From: Latrodectus hesperus
Lineage: Eukaryota > Arthropoda > Arachnida > Araneae > Theridiidae
NCBI GenBank assembly: GCA_037975125.1
Contig: CM075862.1
Location: forward strand, 58,429,279-58,493,278
Reading direction: 5' to 3'
Length of the DNA stretch: 64,000 bases
Shown here piece after piece: positions 14,961 through 29,023 of the stretch (position 1 is the stretch's first letter; each line of letters opens with the position of its first letter). Made by a program: the position numbers and the translations under genes. The notes beneath the pieces are model-generated. The model had not been told where the DNA came from. It made no database searches and saw only the letters and a list, made by a program, of their open reading frames with translations.

Positions 14961-15143
14961 ATCCATTTTATTAAAGTCACATAAAACATTATTCAAGAAA
15001 AAATGCAGAGAAAAAGATGAATGATAGTTATTTCTATCTTTTATTTTAAAAGCAACAAAATAATTTTAATATTTAGTATATTAAAGTTATTCATTTGAAA
15101 TTAAGCGATTTTAGCCACAATTTAACCAGTCTAAATATCAATA

Positions 15144-15145
<2 letters not shown>

Positions 15146-15187
<42 letters not shown>

Positions 15188-15206
15188 ATGTATGTGAGTG
15201 TATGTG

Positions 15207-15280
<74 letters not shown>
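15146..15280. repeat. compound (TA)n / (TG)n microsatellite
   Basis: (TA)n at 15146-15182, a mixed TATG/TGAG bridge, then (TG)n to about 15275. The overlapping open frame is repeat-encoded and not a gene. Confidence 0.95.
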
Positions 15281-15281
<1 letters not shown>

Positions 15282-16086
15282 TTACACATATTATATTAGC
15301 ATAGCACGCATTTTTTTATCTTACGCTTGAAATTTGTTTCATGAGAGAATTAAGAAAAGCAAACATACGTAGGACATGTATTCACAAATTATTTATGAAA
15401 TTAAACTATCTGATAAAAGTAATTATTCTCAAAAGTAAGAGAAACAAAAAATATCTTAAAAGAAAACAATTCAAACGAAAAAGATTCTAGTTTTTGCAAA
15501 CTCTCATTTTTCATTTCTTTCAACATTGATTTTCATTTTAAGTCAGCAAGAAATAAGGTATTACGTTATGCCTGAACTATTTAAAAAAATCGTCATGATT
15601 TTGTGTGGAGTAAAACAGACTATTTTGAAAGTTTTCTTTAGACTGGAATATTCTCACTTAGAGAAAAAAATCAAGAATTTTGTTGAAATTACATCCTTCC
15701 TATTTTTCGAATGATAAATTACCAAATTTCAAAAGAATGAGTCACTAAGATGTATTTTATGTATTATCCTTTTTAAATAGATGTATTATCTATTATACTT
15801 TTCAATTAGAAGTATTAACCAAGATAAATTATTGTTTCTATTTAGATAATTCAGACACATATGTTCCTGTTATTCTAGAAATAACAATAATCACTTAAAA
15901 GTGCATTTTAAAAGTAATCATCACTTTTGTTACTCCTTACCTTTATAATTTCTTATTTTTATTAAAATTTAATCTGGAAATTTAACAGAAATCTCTCTTT
16001 TGAAAATGTACTTGAAGTGTTTTTAATTAGTACTAAAGCAATGACCAATTAAAAGTACATAATGTTATGAAGACAAGTAAAAAACA

Positions 16087-16088
<2 letters not shown>

Positions 16089-16166
<78 letters not shown>

Positions 16167-16189
16167 CTATATATCTATATATATATACA
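16089..16189. repeat. (TA)n microsatellite
   Basis: Pure (TA)n to about 16162, then a short interrupted tail with ATCGATCTATATATC. The DNA between 15281 and 16088 is AT-rich with no supported gene. Confidence 0.95.
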
Positions 16190-16299
16190 TCATTTTGTAA
16201 GCATGTAAGCACGATGTATTTATATATAATAATTATTTTTAGTTATTTATGTAGATAAGCATTTTTATAATAGAATGCTCTGGTTTTATCGAAATTTTG

Positions 16300-17250
16300 T
16301 AACACTTGAGCTACGTCGCACTACTTATATTATTTAAAATACCAAATTGTAGGAGTCTGCACCGCTGGAGATAATGTGACTGAAACTTGTAAACTTTCAG
16401 GAGTCTGGATTTGGACTACAATTAATATCGTGACAGCATGCATTTAGCTCCTAAAAACAAGTTTAGGAAAGCATAGCACATGGAAAGAAAAAATTTCTCA
16501 CTGGAATATCAGTATTATAATATTTAAACTACAGCATAAGTGACCACAAAGTTCAACGAGCACCTGTATTCTCCGATATCAATGATTACAATTAAAAGCC
16601 ACCTTCATAAATAGAGCGTTTTGTGCTGAGAAGCATGTCTCTTGCCACTTATTATAAATGTTTATGCCAAATGTTGCCTACAGTGGTGTCCGAATCAGAA
16701 AAACTGGTCAATTTATGGGTGGAAGACTTTAATATGGTATAATGAACCCTCTTTTCCTGTTTTCTATGCAACATATATGGAGGACACCAGTACAAGAACA
16801 TTATCATGACTGCCAAACAGAGAGTTGGAACTCTATGTCCTAGTTTTCTGTTTTCTAGTTACGTCTTGCTTCCTAGACATGCCTTAGTTTTCTATTGAAC
16901 TATTAACCCTGTATGGAAAGATCACAAGATGAAGTACAGAGAAAATTTATTTGAAAATTTCTTTCTGTCATGCAAAACATTCTTATCTGCAAGAGACAAA
17001 ATTTTCCATGACGATAATGCTCATATCCATACATCAGAACTTGCTTGATCATTTTGAAGAATGTGAAGTTGAAATTAAAGGTTAACCTTTTCCCTGACAT
17101 TAGCCAGATATTAACATAATTAAATTTTGAAACATGTTTTTAAGTGTTTCATACAGAGCCAATACACTATTATCATCCCTCCTTGAAACTTGATCTTTAG
17201 CAGCTTGACTTAACCGGATATTTTGGTTCTTACTCCGTAATCGTAACCAC
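16300..17250 (+). mobile_element. degenerate Tc1-like transposon remnant (second copy)
   Basis: A block richer in GC than its surroundings that carries a decayed Tc1-type transposase on the plus strand from about 16590. An ATAATGTGACTG at about 16370 resembles the end sequence of the Tc1 copy at 8.45-10.56 kb. Intact terminal repeats were not located, so the limits are approximate. Confidence 0.65.
16595..17200 (+). pseudogene. Tc1-like transposase pseudogene
   Basis: Transposase blocks appear in order across shifted frames: WCPNQKNWSIYGWK (family WCREHKNWTVEQWK, near 16690), WYNEPSFPVFYAT (family WSDESSFTLFPTT, first catalytic Asp changed to Asn), a VWRTP-like stretch near 16780, FHDDNAHIHTSELA (family FQDDNAPIHTARLV, second Asp kept, near 17005), HFEECEVEIKG (family WFEEHEGE) and PDINIIKF (family PDLNIIEPLW, catalytic Glu changed to Lys, near 17105). 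Multiple stops and two lost catalytic residues make it inactive. The antisense open frame at 16903-17100 is a shadow. Confidence 0.7.
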
Positions 17251-20200
17251 ATAATATTCCCCATTTTAGGTCTTATTCAATTTTTATTCATTAGATATGT
17301 TTTATGCTTCTGTATGCATGCAAAAAAGAATTTTGCTTAAATTTAAATGATATTTAAAACAAAATATTTTGTTCAAAATTATAGAAAAATCATTAATTTT
17401 TTTAGATACTTTTTTCAAACTTTGAAACTCATATTATGGTTTGATTTTAAATTTTTATTCGATATAACAACCCTGCTGTAAAAGAAATATTTCTTCATCA
17501 CATTTTATAATTTATAGTTCTTAATATCTTTCAATTATCTTACTAAAACTTATGTTCTCATTTTTAATTCAAAGTTTTTCCATCCTTTTGGGAACTTAAG
17601 TTGTCCCATGTATAAGAATATAATTTATTTCACATTATGAAAATGTTTTTTAATTAATCCACAATAACTCGAAATGTTTTATATGCACACTAGAATAACT
17701 CAACTAAAGCAACTCTTCTTGTACTGACCAATAGAACTGGTTCAGATTTTGGGTTTGGTTTTAGAAAGATTTTGGTTCAAATTGAATTTCATTACTTTCA
17801 ACAACGCATATGTGTATTAGACTCAACATCACTAAACAATCAAAGGAAGAAGATTATTTTATTAAGTTCTCTATATTATTCTGTAGTACGATAAATAATT
17901 TCAGATCTATGGTAATTAATACAAAAATTGTTATAGAAAACAATTATTAAAATTATTGCTCTATTTAACACTAATACCCACAATTTTACAAGCCGTTTAA
18001 TTATTTTCAAATGCCTTGTTGCGTTTATTTTTGACTGTTTAATTTACTTACAATTTGATTTTAGTAGTTTAATGGTTTAACAAGGTTAATACTGATTTAG
18101 TAAGCAATTTACATTATAGGAGAAACCATGCTTTAATATGATAAGGCTTCTTATGCCTCTTATTTTTGGGTCACTTTCATCTACATCTGAATCAAAAGTG
18201 AATTTCACTGTAATTGTATTAAAAATTCTTGATAGTTTTTGTTCCATTAGGTATATATGGAGATAGTACTTATTATCAAAGGACAATTATATTCGATTGA
18301 TTTTACAACAAAACGTCAAAACTCATTACAATACACTAAAATTAACACATTTTTAAATATATGAAAATAATTGGACTTTATACTTAAGATTTTTTTAAGT
18401 ATATTTAGTTAATTTCTTATGAGGACTAATATTTTCTATTAGCTATAGTTTTCTATAACAATCATTTTAAAATATATTTTATTACGATTCTTGAAAAATG
18501 ATATCTTAAATATTATGTCTTTGTTAAAAAATTAAACTGCATCGAATCATTGTATAGATTACAATTAGACTTTTCTTTATAGATTGTTTTGTTGAGACCT
18601 AATTATAATAAATGCCCATTCTGTAGAAACAAATGCTTCTTTTAAAACTATTTATGAATATATTTGAAAAAAAAAATCAAATAAGTTGAAATAATATGAG
18701 CGGCAAATAAATATTAAAGTTTTAAGAAACAATTTTTCAGGTATGTTATATATTTTCTCTTTCAAATTATTAATTTAGTTAACTTAATAACAATAACTAC
18801 GCATAGATTATTAGGATACTAACAATTCAATTTCATAGTTTATTTTATTGATAGAAGACTTTAAAATGTTGAATCATATGTTATACATTCGGAACAATAT
18901 TGTTTAATTTATTTAAATAATTTGAAACTATGTAATATTCAATTATTAAATGTTCCTCTTAATATATTTGTTTTATATATTTGTAATTATGATTTAAAAT
19001 GACTGAGATATATATATATATTTATCTTTAAGCAAATTCACTAAATATATTAATTTTCTTACTAATATTTTTCTTAATTTTGAACCAGATTTTATATACA
19101 TCACTTTTTTTTAAGTTTATTGATTTTTATTAGAAGCCCGGATTTGGTTACTATATTGTACAAAGTTGATATATTGAATATTAATAAAGTTTTTTCATGG
19201 ATTTTCTTAATGCGTTAAAAAAATATTTCATTTAAAAAATATTACATGCTTGGAAAATATGTATTATAGGAATAATTATATTTGCGATACATATACTTCA
19301 CACGCACAATTAATATGTTTAGGAATTTATTATTTCAAAATGCAATGTCTCAAACATGTTGAGTCGTGCTATATTTAAAGCAGAACTCTTAAATTTTACT
19401 TTATTAATCCTATTTTTACATTTATGATTACTATTTATTTAATTGCATTTTTTTAAATCCAGTATTTACTATTTTATATCGAAAATCTATATTAAAATAT
19501 TTTATCTACCTCTCTTCAAAATATATATTTTTTGAGAATGGCACTGCGTATTAACAACAAAAATTTATTGAAATTAAGATTTCTACTAATTATTACCTAT
19601 CTAAGTAAATTTTAGATTTTTTTAACAATTTCTCATTAAAGTTAAAATTTATACACAAATTTAATATTTTAAATATTCAACAGCTTCAATTTGCCCTTCA
19701 CTGAATATTTGTAAGTGCTAAATTTTAGCATTCTTGAAATCACACATGACCTTGAAGAACTACTTAAGTTAATCTGGTTGAAGACTATTGTCTTAAGGCA
19801 ACATAGGTTATTGCTTTTTTGTTATAAATAGAAAGCAATTTCAGTTTCCTTCAGTTTTATTATTTCTCTTAACCCCTATTCTCATATTCAAATGTTCGCT
19901 GCCTCAGCCAAAATAAACAAACTGCCCTTTTATAAGGAAAAGGTCTTTTTTTGCAGCTGAGACCCCTCTCGCTAGTAGATTAAGGCATCAGTTTTAATGT
20001 ATTTTAAACCATGTTTGATTTTAATACATTTTCCATTGAAATGGAAATTTTACATTTATTCTACAAATTAAGAAAGCTCCATTTAATTTTTTCCATGAAC
20101 AAATGCTTTACGTACAATAACTTGATACACCATATCAATTTTCAATAAAATAAGGAATTACATAATAAGTGCGGATATGTTTACATTGCTTGTAAATCAT

Positions 20201-23000
20201 TATGAAATTTTTAACAAATATTTACATGTAGCTTCTGTTTATCAAGTTATACATTTAAATTATATAATTTTAGAAATATATACACTAACAAAAATATTTT
20301 TCTTAAGTAATAAATTAATAAAATTTATTTCGAATTGAATCTTTAAAACACTAGCTATTTTTATCCAAAAAAGTGTAAATGCTTAAATTAATATAGCTAT
20401 TGATAAATTACTTGAAATAGCTTTGTAAGAAACTATTTATTTAAATCCTTTCATTTAAAATATTTTAGAACATTCATAGGACACAGCAAAAATAAAAAAT
20501 ACATATTCATAATTGAAATAAAATTACGTTTATTTTTCACAAAAATGTCTTTCTAAATAATTTTTTAATTATTTTTATCTCATCAGGATTAATTTGATCT
20601 TACAAGTTTTATACAAGCAATTAAATAAATATATAGATGGTGAAATTGTGACTAAAAAATTAAGTTTTATTGAAATAAAGATCATTAAGGCTCTGTTAAT
20701 AATTTGGCTATAAAATGGTATTGAATTCAAAAATGTATCCGTTAATAATACTATAATTTGAGAATAAGGATTTTAACATTAATTGAGTAAAATTAAGAAC
20801 ATGTTTATTAATCAAAATTGTAATAAGAAAAATGAGGCAGCATTTAAATATATGAACATTTAATAATATAATTTATAAAATAAACATGAGTTTCTTTGAT
20901 ATATATTTTATTGCTTTATGCACACGTAGAATGTGAAATTATTAAATAAATTAAAATAAGAATTATTATAAGTGAATATATGCCCATTAAACACATGGAA
21001 ATAGTTATTTTTTCAACGCATTCATGCAAAATAAGTAAAACTAACAATACCATCAATTTAAATCATAGAACTAATTTCTCACAGGTAACTTGTGTAAAAG
21101 TATGCTAATTAAAATAGTATTATGATATTTTAAGAAGAAGAAAAATGCCTATCAGCATGTTTCTGACTTAGATACCTGATTGTAGGCTACTGGTAATCTT
21201 ATTTATTTTATTGCATTGTTTCAAGCGTCTTTCAAGATTTTATGAATGTTTTACAGAATATTGAATCAACTCTCGGGATCTCAGCAATTTGCTATTGGTA
21301 ATAATTTGGAAGATAAATCATATTGTCAACACGAATTTAATAGATAGCTTAACCTTATCACATGTTATGAATTAAGAAATGAGTCATTTACTATATAAAA
21401 ATTGTATGCATGAAGAGTTCAAATATGTTTATTGCAGCAAGAACTGTAAGAAAGTTAACCATGACTTCGGTACCTCTGAGGCTACTGCTCTTTGCCAATG
21501 GTGATATGAACATATAAAGAACAACAATGGTGATATGATCAACAAATTATACTAGAAAATAGTTCCTTATCATAGTTTCAAAGTAATATCGTTTCTGTTT
21601 ACAGCATCATGATAACTGCTTCCTTATTTGACATCACTTTGGTGAATGTACAGCCTCAAAGTGGATTGCAAATCATTATACTGTCTTATCACTTGGAAAT
21701 AGGGTATGCGTGACATTGAATACAAGCCTTAGTCTAATTTTGTTCGCCCTATTGACATTTGAGAAATAGCAATGTTCCTTGCTTTCGCAATACCAATGGA
21801 TCTACCTTTCATTCTAACACAGCTCAACACAATGATTCAGCAAGACTATTATCGATCGCGCAATGTCAATATAGTACGGATTATTTGGTAAAGAAAATTT
21901 TACTTTTGAAGATATTTTGTCAAAGTTTATCGAGCAACTGAGGCTTGTTAAATTTTTAGGTGTTATTGCTACTGAAAATGTCTCTAAATTCAATTCATGT
22001 ATGTTTTACAATCAAAAATAAATGTACCGGTCAATAAATGACTTTGCTTTATTTTTTATGCTTATCATGCCTTAAACTATGTTACTAGGAAATGTAAATG
22101 TGAAAAATTTCAATGCTTATCTATCCAAAATACTTGCTATATATACTTAGCAGTCAATCACACCTGCAAGTTTTGGCTTTCACTATGCACAAGTTATGAA
22201 TGTTGAAAATAACAAAGATTTACATTTATTTCTTTTTATTTTAGGAGTAAAAACCATTGCAAGAGAGACATAATTTTCAGCTTTATGCTCCGAAAAGAGT
22301 GACGAATAATGATAAGGAAAGCAGTTCACCACGCTGTAGTGACATTTTTACAGCAAGAGTAACTCCAGACTGGTAAATTAAAATAGCAGACCGGGATTTA
22401 TTTTTGAACATGTAGTTTATAAATCTAGTACCAAGAAAAAAGATATTTATTTTTATTTGCCTTCTTCATAATTACAATTATAATTTTGTTAAACATTAAA
22501 TTTTTGTTTAAAGTTTAGTCAATTAAGAACTTTAAATTTCTACCACCATAAAATTTTCTTTAAGCACACCACTTGGACTCTTCCCAGCGGAATAAGAACA
22601 TTTCTTGAGATACTTTAATTTAACTTTATTATTGAGAACATCCAGTAACAAAATATCTAAATTTTCTTAAAACATTACTAAAAATTCAAGCATTTCTTTA
22701 ATATTCCATTTCTCTAAACATGCTTTTTATTCTTTTACCCCCTACTCAGATAGGAATTTATAACAGTATACGAAACAATCAGTTATTCTTAACAATATAT
22801 GGCATATTTTTTCTTCTGGTCTTAGTGAGTGAATTAATTTCTTACTTTTATTAGGTTGAATTAAGCGGAGAAATTCAATTTGTTAGAATCATTATTGTAT
22901 AATTAGGCTTACAAATAAACATTTTAATCCTCAATATCCAAATGAATTCTATACTTAGTTTTAGTAGAATTTATTTTAAAAAATAAATTCCTGCACTACT
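17251..23000. other. long AT-rich stretch without a recognised gene
   Basis: Mostly featureless. Near 19720-19990 there is a TATA/initiator pair (listed separately). Between about 21420 and 22420 the composition is more balanced, but the open frames there (for example 21759-21941) match nothing convincingly. Short (TA) runs occur near 19009-19021. Confidence 0.5.
19823..19857 (+). promoter_or_regulatory. possible core promoter (TATA box plus initiator)
   Basis: TATAAATA at 19823-19830 lies 30 bp ahead of the A of a TCAGTT arthropod-type initiator (A at 19853). An ATG about 40 nt downstream opens a 22-codon frame. No longer product follows and no exon structure is evident. In AT-rich DNA such pairs can arise by chance. 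Confidence 0.2.
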
Positions 23001-23026
23001 AATATATATATATATATATATATATT
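23001..23026. repeat. short (TA)n at the 3' end of a SINE
   Basis: About 26 bp of (TA)n abutting the 3' end of the adjacent minus-strand SINE, in the position of its simple-sequence tail. Confidence 0.85.
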
Positions 23027-23258
23027 ATAATGCCTTCCGCACTTAGGATCTTAGGATATACATATTCAGCCCCCTAAAAGGAGCGAATGTGATATCATTC
23101 TATACAGTAGGGCCCCCAATGTGTGTGCCATCTTCTTCACCCCAAAAATGAAAAAATACACAATGATTGAAAGGAACATACATGCTCGAAATAGGACTTG
23201 AACCTGGGATCCACTGCTTCGAAGTTAGGGACGCTAACCACTCCGCTATCGGTTGACT
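23027..23258 (-). mobile_element. tRNA-derived SINE
   Basis: On the minus strand the head has a clear RNA polymerase III internal promoter: A box TAGCGGAGTGG (plus 23238-23248) and B box GGTTCAAGTCC (plus 23194-23204), about 34 nt apart as in a tRNA. A non-tRNA body follows (with GGGGGCCCTAC and AAGTGCGGAAGGC), ending in a (TA)n tail at 23001-23026. The head does not fold into a full tRNA with a matching acceptor stem, so it is a SINE, not a tRNA gene. Confidence 0.8.
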
Positions 23259-24477
<1,219 letters not shown>

Positions 24478-24889
24478 CCTTTTGTAATATTTTGAATAAA
24501 AAATATACAATTATGTTACATGTGATATTACTTTATATAATAAACAATTAAAAATTATTAATTAAAATTATTAACAATTAAAATATTTTAGATGCATTAA
24601 ATGAATTGAAATTAAATTTAAATATTTTAAATTTAAAATAGCATTTTTTAATATAATAAATTTTGGAACAACTAGCCTTATCCAATAATTTTGTGGAAAT
24701 ATTTTAAAACATGACTTCACAACAAAATCTAAGTATATTTTCAATAAACATTTTAAATTAAAAAACGGAAATTGAAATAAAATTAGTTATATACATTTTT
24801 CATTTAGAAAAAAATTAAAGTAATCTGAAACTGGCTACTGGTGAATAAATTATTACGTATATTTGTTTAATTGTGCAGAGTATTTTGAA

Positions 24890-27067
24890 TGTACTGTGTT
24901 CCCTCGCCACTTCGCGCTTCATATTTTGCTGCTGCTGTGATTCGTGGATTTTTCTAAAATACTCATCAGAAAATAAAAATTTAAAAAAAACCATGTCGGC
25001 AGCAACATTGCGAAAAGGATCGGTTTCATGTTCATGCAAGAGAGAAAAGGATCCCTGAAATTCAAACAAAGAGATTAGATGACATACTAAGGGCTCTGAT
25101 AAATGCGCGTGATTAGTTTCCAATGAGAGTAAGAATGGATTTATCCTTGTAAGTTTATTGTCCGCACTTAATCGCAGCTTTACCTAGCACCTTCTTTTGT
25201 AGCATCTTGCCCTCGCACACTTTATCTTAATGTTGTGTTGGCGTCTTATTTTGATTTACATATTTTGCATAAGAGATAATTTTTTTATAAATTAAGCCCT
25301 TATAAAACCGTCTAAGCATTGTTCCCTGGCGAAAGCTTTTTCCGGGCGCCCAAGAAGAAGAATATGATGACCATCGCCAAAAAAGTGAAACTTTTAGAAA
25401 TGATCAAAGAGGGCAGTAGTTATACATTTGTGGCATGCCATTACGGGATGAATGAATCCACAGGGCAATACATCAAGAAAGAGGAAGCAAACATCTTAAA
25501 AACTGCATTCAATAAAGAAGCGAAACGTGTGGTAACTCCACCTAAATACACAATTCTGAAAGTCGGAGCTGTTCTGGCATTGTGGATTAGTGATTGTAAG
25601 GAAAAAGACTGTCAGTTTGGACACTAATATGATCTGGACAAAGCTCTCTACGACCAAATATTTCCCGATGACGATAATGAAGAGTATGAAAAAGGTGTTG
25701 ACAAATCTCAAACAAATAATAGCGCTGCAAAGAGTGATTAGCCTCCTTGTAAACGAGGCGTTTTAGCCAGCAAAGGCTGGTTCAAAAAATTGCAAAAAAG
25801 ATACGGCCTCAGAAACGTGTTTCTGTATGTTGAGGCTTCCTTGGCTGACAAAGATGCTGGTTGTCGTTACGGGGAGAAAGAGTTTCCTTACCTCCCTGCA
25901 CAAGTTTTCAACATGAACAAAACACGCTTTTTTTGGGAAAGGGATGATTTCTTGTAATTCCTGTTCAAGGATAAAGTAAAGAGGCCAGGCTTCAAGACTC
26001 ACAAAGCCCCCGTGACTGTTATCATTACTGTCAATTCTGAAGGTTTTATGCTTAAGCCAGGCCTTATTTATAAAGTCAAAAATTTACTGACATTAAAAAA
26101 ATACGGCTCTGTTAACCGTGTTCTGTATGCATAACTCAAAAGCCTAGATAATGAAAGTCCTAACCCTTGAATGGTTCCTACATAGCTTCATTTCCCAATT
26201 AAAGCCGTATTTGGTAGAAAAAGGCCTTTCCTGTAAGGTCCTTCTCCTGATGGACTGTTCAGGAGACCAGGCAACGGACCTGCAATATGAAGGTATGTTA
26301 ATAGAGTTTCTGCCCCCGAACACTACATCTCTAATTCACTCGGTAGATCAAGGTGACATTCGTGCTTTTAAGGCACTCTACACTCGCACCAAGATGGAGG
26401 GCCTCATCTCGATAGTTCACGACGCCAATGGTGAATCCACCTTGAAAACATACGATATTGTTTTCTGGCACAATTACGATTGCCACAGTTACGATATTGG
26501 CTCATGTTTGTCTAATATTCAGCAAACATGAAAAGAGACCATAAATTCTAGTTGGAAGAAATTATGGTCGAACGTGGACATTGATGACAATATAGTCGTG
26601 TTGAGGTGGTTATGTCTTTCTACAGGACAATTTTGAAGGAAAATAAAAAACAAAGACAACAACTACTAATCTCCATGTTACTCTCCAAGGTAAAGCCCCT
26701 GACTCTGTCGTTCATGCATCCAGCAGAAGAGTCTCCAAATGAGCCAAAAGCTTCTACGAGTGAATTGAAATCCTCTCTTTCGCCACAAACACAAGACTCT
26801 TCGCCATTCTCAGAAAGCAACGTTGATTCATGTTTATTACTGCATAAGGTTTTGTAATTAACCTTATTATTTAGCACTGACACGTTTAAGAAAATACGTA
26901 TACTGTTGATATTTTTGACTTAAATGTATAAATACTGTTGATATATTTAAAACATCTGTGTAACCGCATACATGAAAATTCCTAGGAGCAGATCCAACTT
27001 CGTGGTTTTTCAGATTTCACCGAAGGTTCTGGTCCCCATTAAATGCGAAAGGCGAGTGATTCATACA
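24890..27067 (+). mobile_element. Tigger/pogo DNA transposon, nearly full length, inactive
   Basis: The left terminus (GTACTGTGTTCCCTCGCC followed by ACTTCGCGCTTCAT, 24891-24922) and the reverse complement of the right terminus (ATCACTCGCCTTTCGCATT within 27038-27067) form an imperfect inverted repeat of the Tigger type. The 3' region TCGTGGTTTTTCAGATTTCA also resembles Tigger 3' ends. The transposase remnant lies between them on the plus strand. The size, about 2.2 kb, fits a complete element. Confidence 0.85.
25319..26860 (+). pseudogene. Tigger-type (pogo family, TIGD1-like) transposase pseudogene
   Basis: DNA-binding N-terminus: KKVKLLEMIKEGSSYTFVAC and HYGMNESTGQYIKKEEANI (about 25380-25500). 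A CENP-B-like segment follows: LASKGWFKKLQKRYGLRNV (about 25765). The catalytic core then reads VFNMNKTRFFW (family FNMDETGLFW, first Asp changed to Asn at 25916-25918), KRPGFKTHKAPVTV, GFMLKPGLIYK, VLLLMDCSGDQATDL (second Asp kept, 26253-26255) and FLPPNTTSLIHSVDQGDIRA (third Asp kept, 26346-26348). A C-terminal SSWKKLW block lies near 26550. Stops and frameshifts are frequent, for example a TAA in the core near 25957, so no active enzyme can be made. The family cuts and pastes at TA targets. Confidence 0.88.
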
Positions 27068-27111
27068 TATTAACTTGATTATCATTCCTAATATTATAAA
27101 ATGATGGTAAG

Positions 27112-27112
<1 letters not shown>

Positions 27113-27208
<96 letters not shown>

Positions 27209-27230
27209 ATATATATATGAATATATATAT
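27113..27230. repeat. (TA)n microsatellite
   Basis: About 92 bp of pure (TA)n plus an interrupted tail (GAATATATATATATGAATAT). It starts within 50 bp of the right end of the Tigger element. Confidence 0.95.
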
Positions 27231-28000
27231 TGGCAATGTCCTTATATTGAAAAAATACGGTTAAGTAATTTAAATGTGTTTAATAATCACCCAAATAATA
27301 TTTAAAATTATTCTTCAGCAACATTTATTCGTATATTCATAATATGTAAAATACCAAGACATTTTATTTAAGAATGAAATCTTAAATTAAGTATTATTAA
27401 ACAACCTATAATAGTAACTTTTAGTTTTAAACTAAGTGTAATGAGTAAGAAATATATAATTTAAGCGAAACATGTATCACTTATATAAGTATATTGTAAA
27501 CTACATTAATTTTGATTATTCAGTAAAGAATGTTTCTTAATAAATTAATACATCTCTTCAAAAAATAAGATTTTAATGAAATGCATGTCAAAACGCAAAA
27601 TAACAATTAAGTAACTGATGAACAAAAATCTAACTATCGGATGATTATTTGAGCATTAAGGCATGGCTACTTGGTCCTATTAGTTTGGTAATTGAATCTA
27701 AATGCTTCTGGAATGCTTTTAAGTTGAGAAACCAATATGCATCATTAATACACAACTTTTTAAATCTTGAAAATTAGAAGAAACTTACGAATACTGACGT
27801 ATACACTCCTTTCTATCAAATTATAAATCCTTATTATGCAGTAATATTCGGGATCTGCCACAATCAGGAAAATTTTTGTATTCTGATTCTCTTTTTTAAA
27901 TTGCAGACATGATATAGTTACATTATCATTAATGAATTTTTCATTACTGTCAGAGAAATGTGTAGCATTGACAGCTGTAATTGTCCTGACAGATTATCTA
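27231..28000. other. AT-rich noncoding stretch
   Basis: No gene, RNA gene or repeat recognised. Confidence 0.5.
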
Positions 28001-28495
28001 GGTATTTCACGGTTATTTGCTTAAATTCAAGGAATATCAGGACACCACACTCATGCTAGCAGAGCATGAAGCATATGGCAATATTAAAATCATACACGTG
28101 CACAGTTTAATTAAGATGGTTGGATTAACGGGTTTGTAGGAATCTTTCTGAATTTGACTTTTTCCATAGAGCTAAATAAGTTGCTGTTCCACCAACAATA
28201 CTTTCCTTCACCTAGTCCTGAGATAGACACTACCAGTTACATATAAGCAGCCGGGTTGAGTATTCGCGATCTTGAAGCAGGAACCAAGCAAAAAACATTC
28301 AATACTTAGCTTGTCATAGTCAGAAATATCACTTCACTTGGATTAGATTGCGACCATGTCTAATTAAATACAACCCTGCAAAGGACATTTTTAACCAACA
28401 CAACGGCTTTTCGCTTATGCCGTAATTCGAATTCACTACCTTCCGATAATGACGACGCCCTAACCATACATGTCACCACATTCACAGGTCGGCAT
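28001..28495 (-). mobile_element. probable old tRNA-derived SINE
   Basis: On the minus strand, GTATGGTTAGGGCGTCGTC followed by GGAAGGTAGTG and AATTCGAATTACGGC resembles the A-box-to-B-box head of tRNA-derived SINEs. The B box (AATTCGAATTA) has lost the GG and CC of the consensus. The lower-coordinate side, more balanced in composition than its flanks, would be the body, but its 3' limit is not clear. DNA from 28496 to 28796 shows nothing further. Confidence 0.4.
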
Positions 28496-28796
28496 TCAAA
28501 ATAAGTTCTAACATTATCCATCCTTCCATATTAGTAATCCTTATCATTCATTACACATTAATCCCTATCTAATCCTAAGATGTTCAGTGCCTTCTTTCCA
28601 GACCTCATTGCGAAAGAATTTTTAGATTTGAGTCATAACTGAGTGTTTTTCTTACAGAAACCCGACTAGATATTCCTAAACTGTACAATTTATACCTCAA
28701 ACTTCAAGATTAAATATTGTAAGAAAATATTTTCTTGGCTATTTTTGTCACTTGAAGAACAGCAGACTTTTTGTTTTGTCTAAAAATTCGTCGTAG

Positions 28797-29023
<227 letters not shown>

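Noticed and set aside
21420..21941. Possible fourth Tc1 remnant (a frame reading STFHSNTAQHNDSARLL)
   Set aside because: Only one block loosely resembles QQDNARPHTARL and no other transposase block could be found in order around it.
23190..23257. tRNA gene on the minus strand
   Set aside because: Both internal promoter boxes are present but the acceptor ends do not pair, and a non-tRNA body with a (TA)n tail follows.
24815..25123. 102-codon minus-strand and 61-codon plus-strand frames at the left end of the Tigger element
   Set aside because: They lie across the transposon terminal repeat and 5' untranslated region and show no domain.
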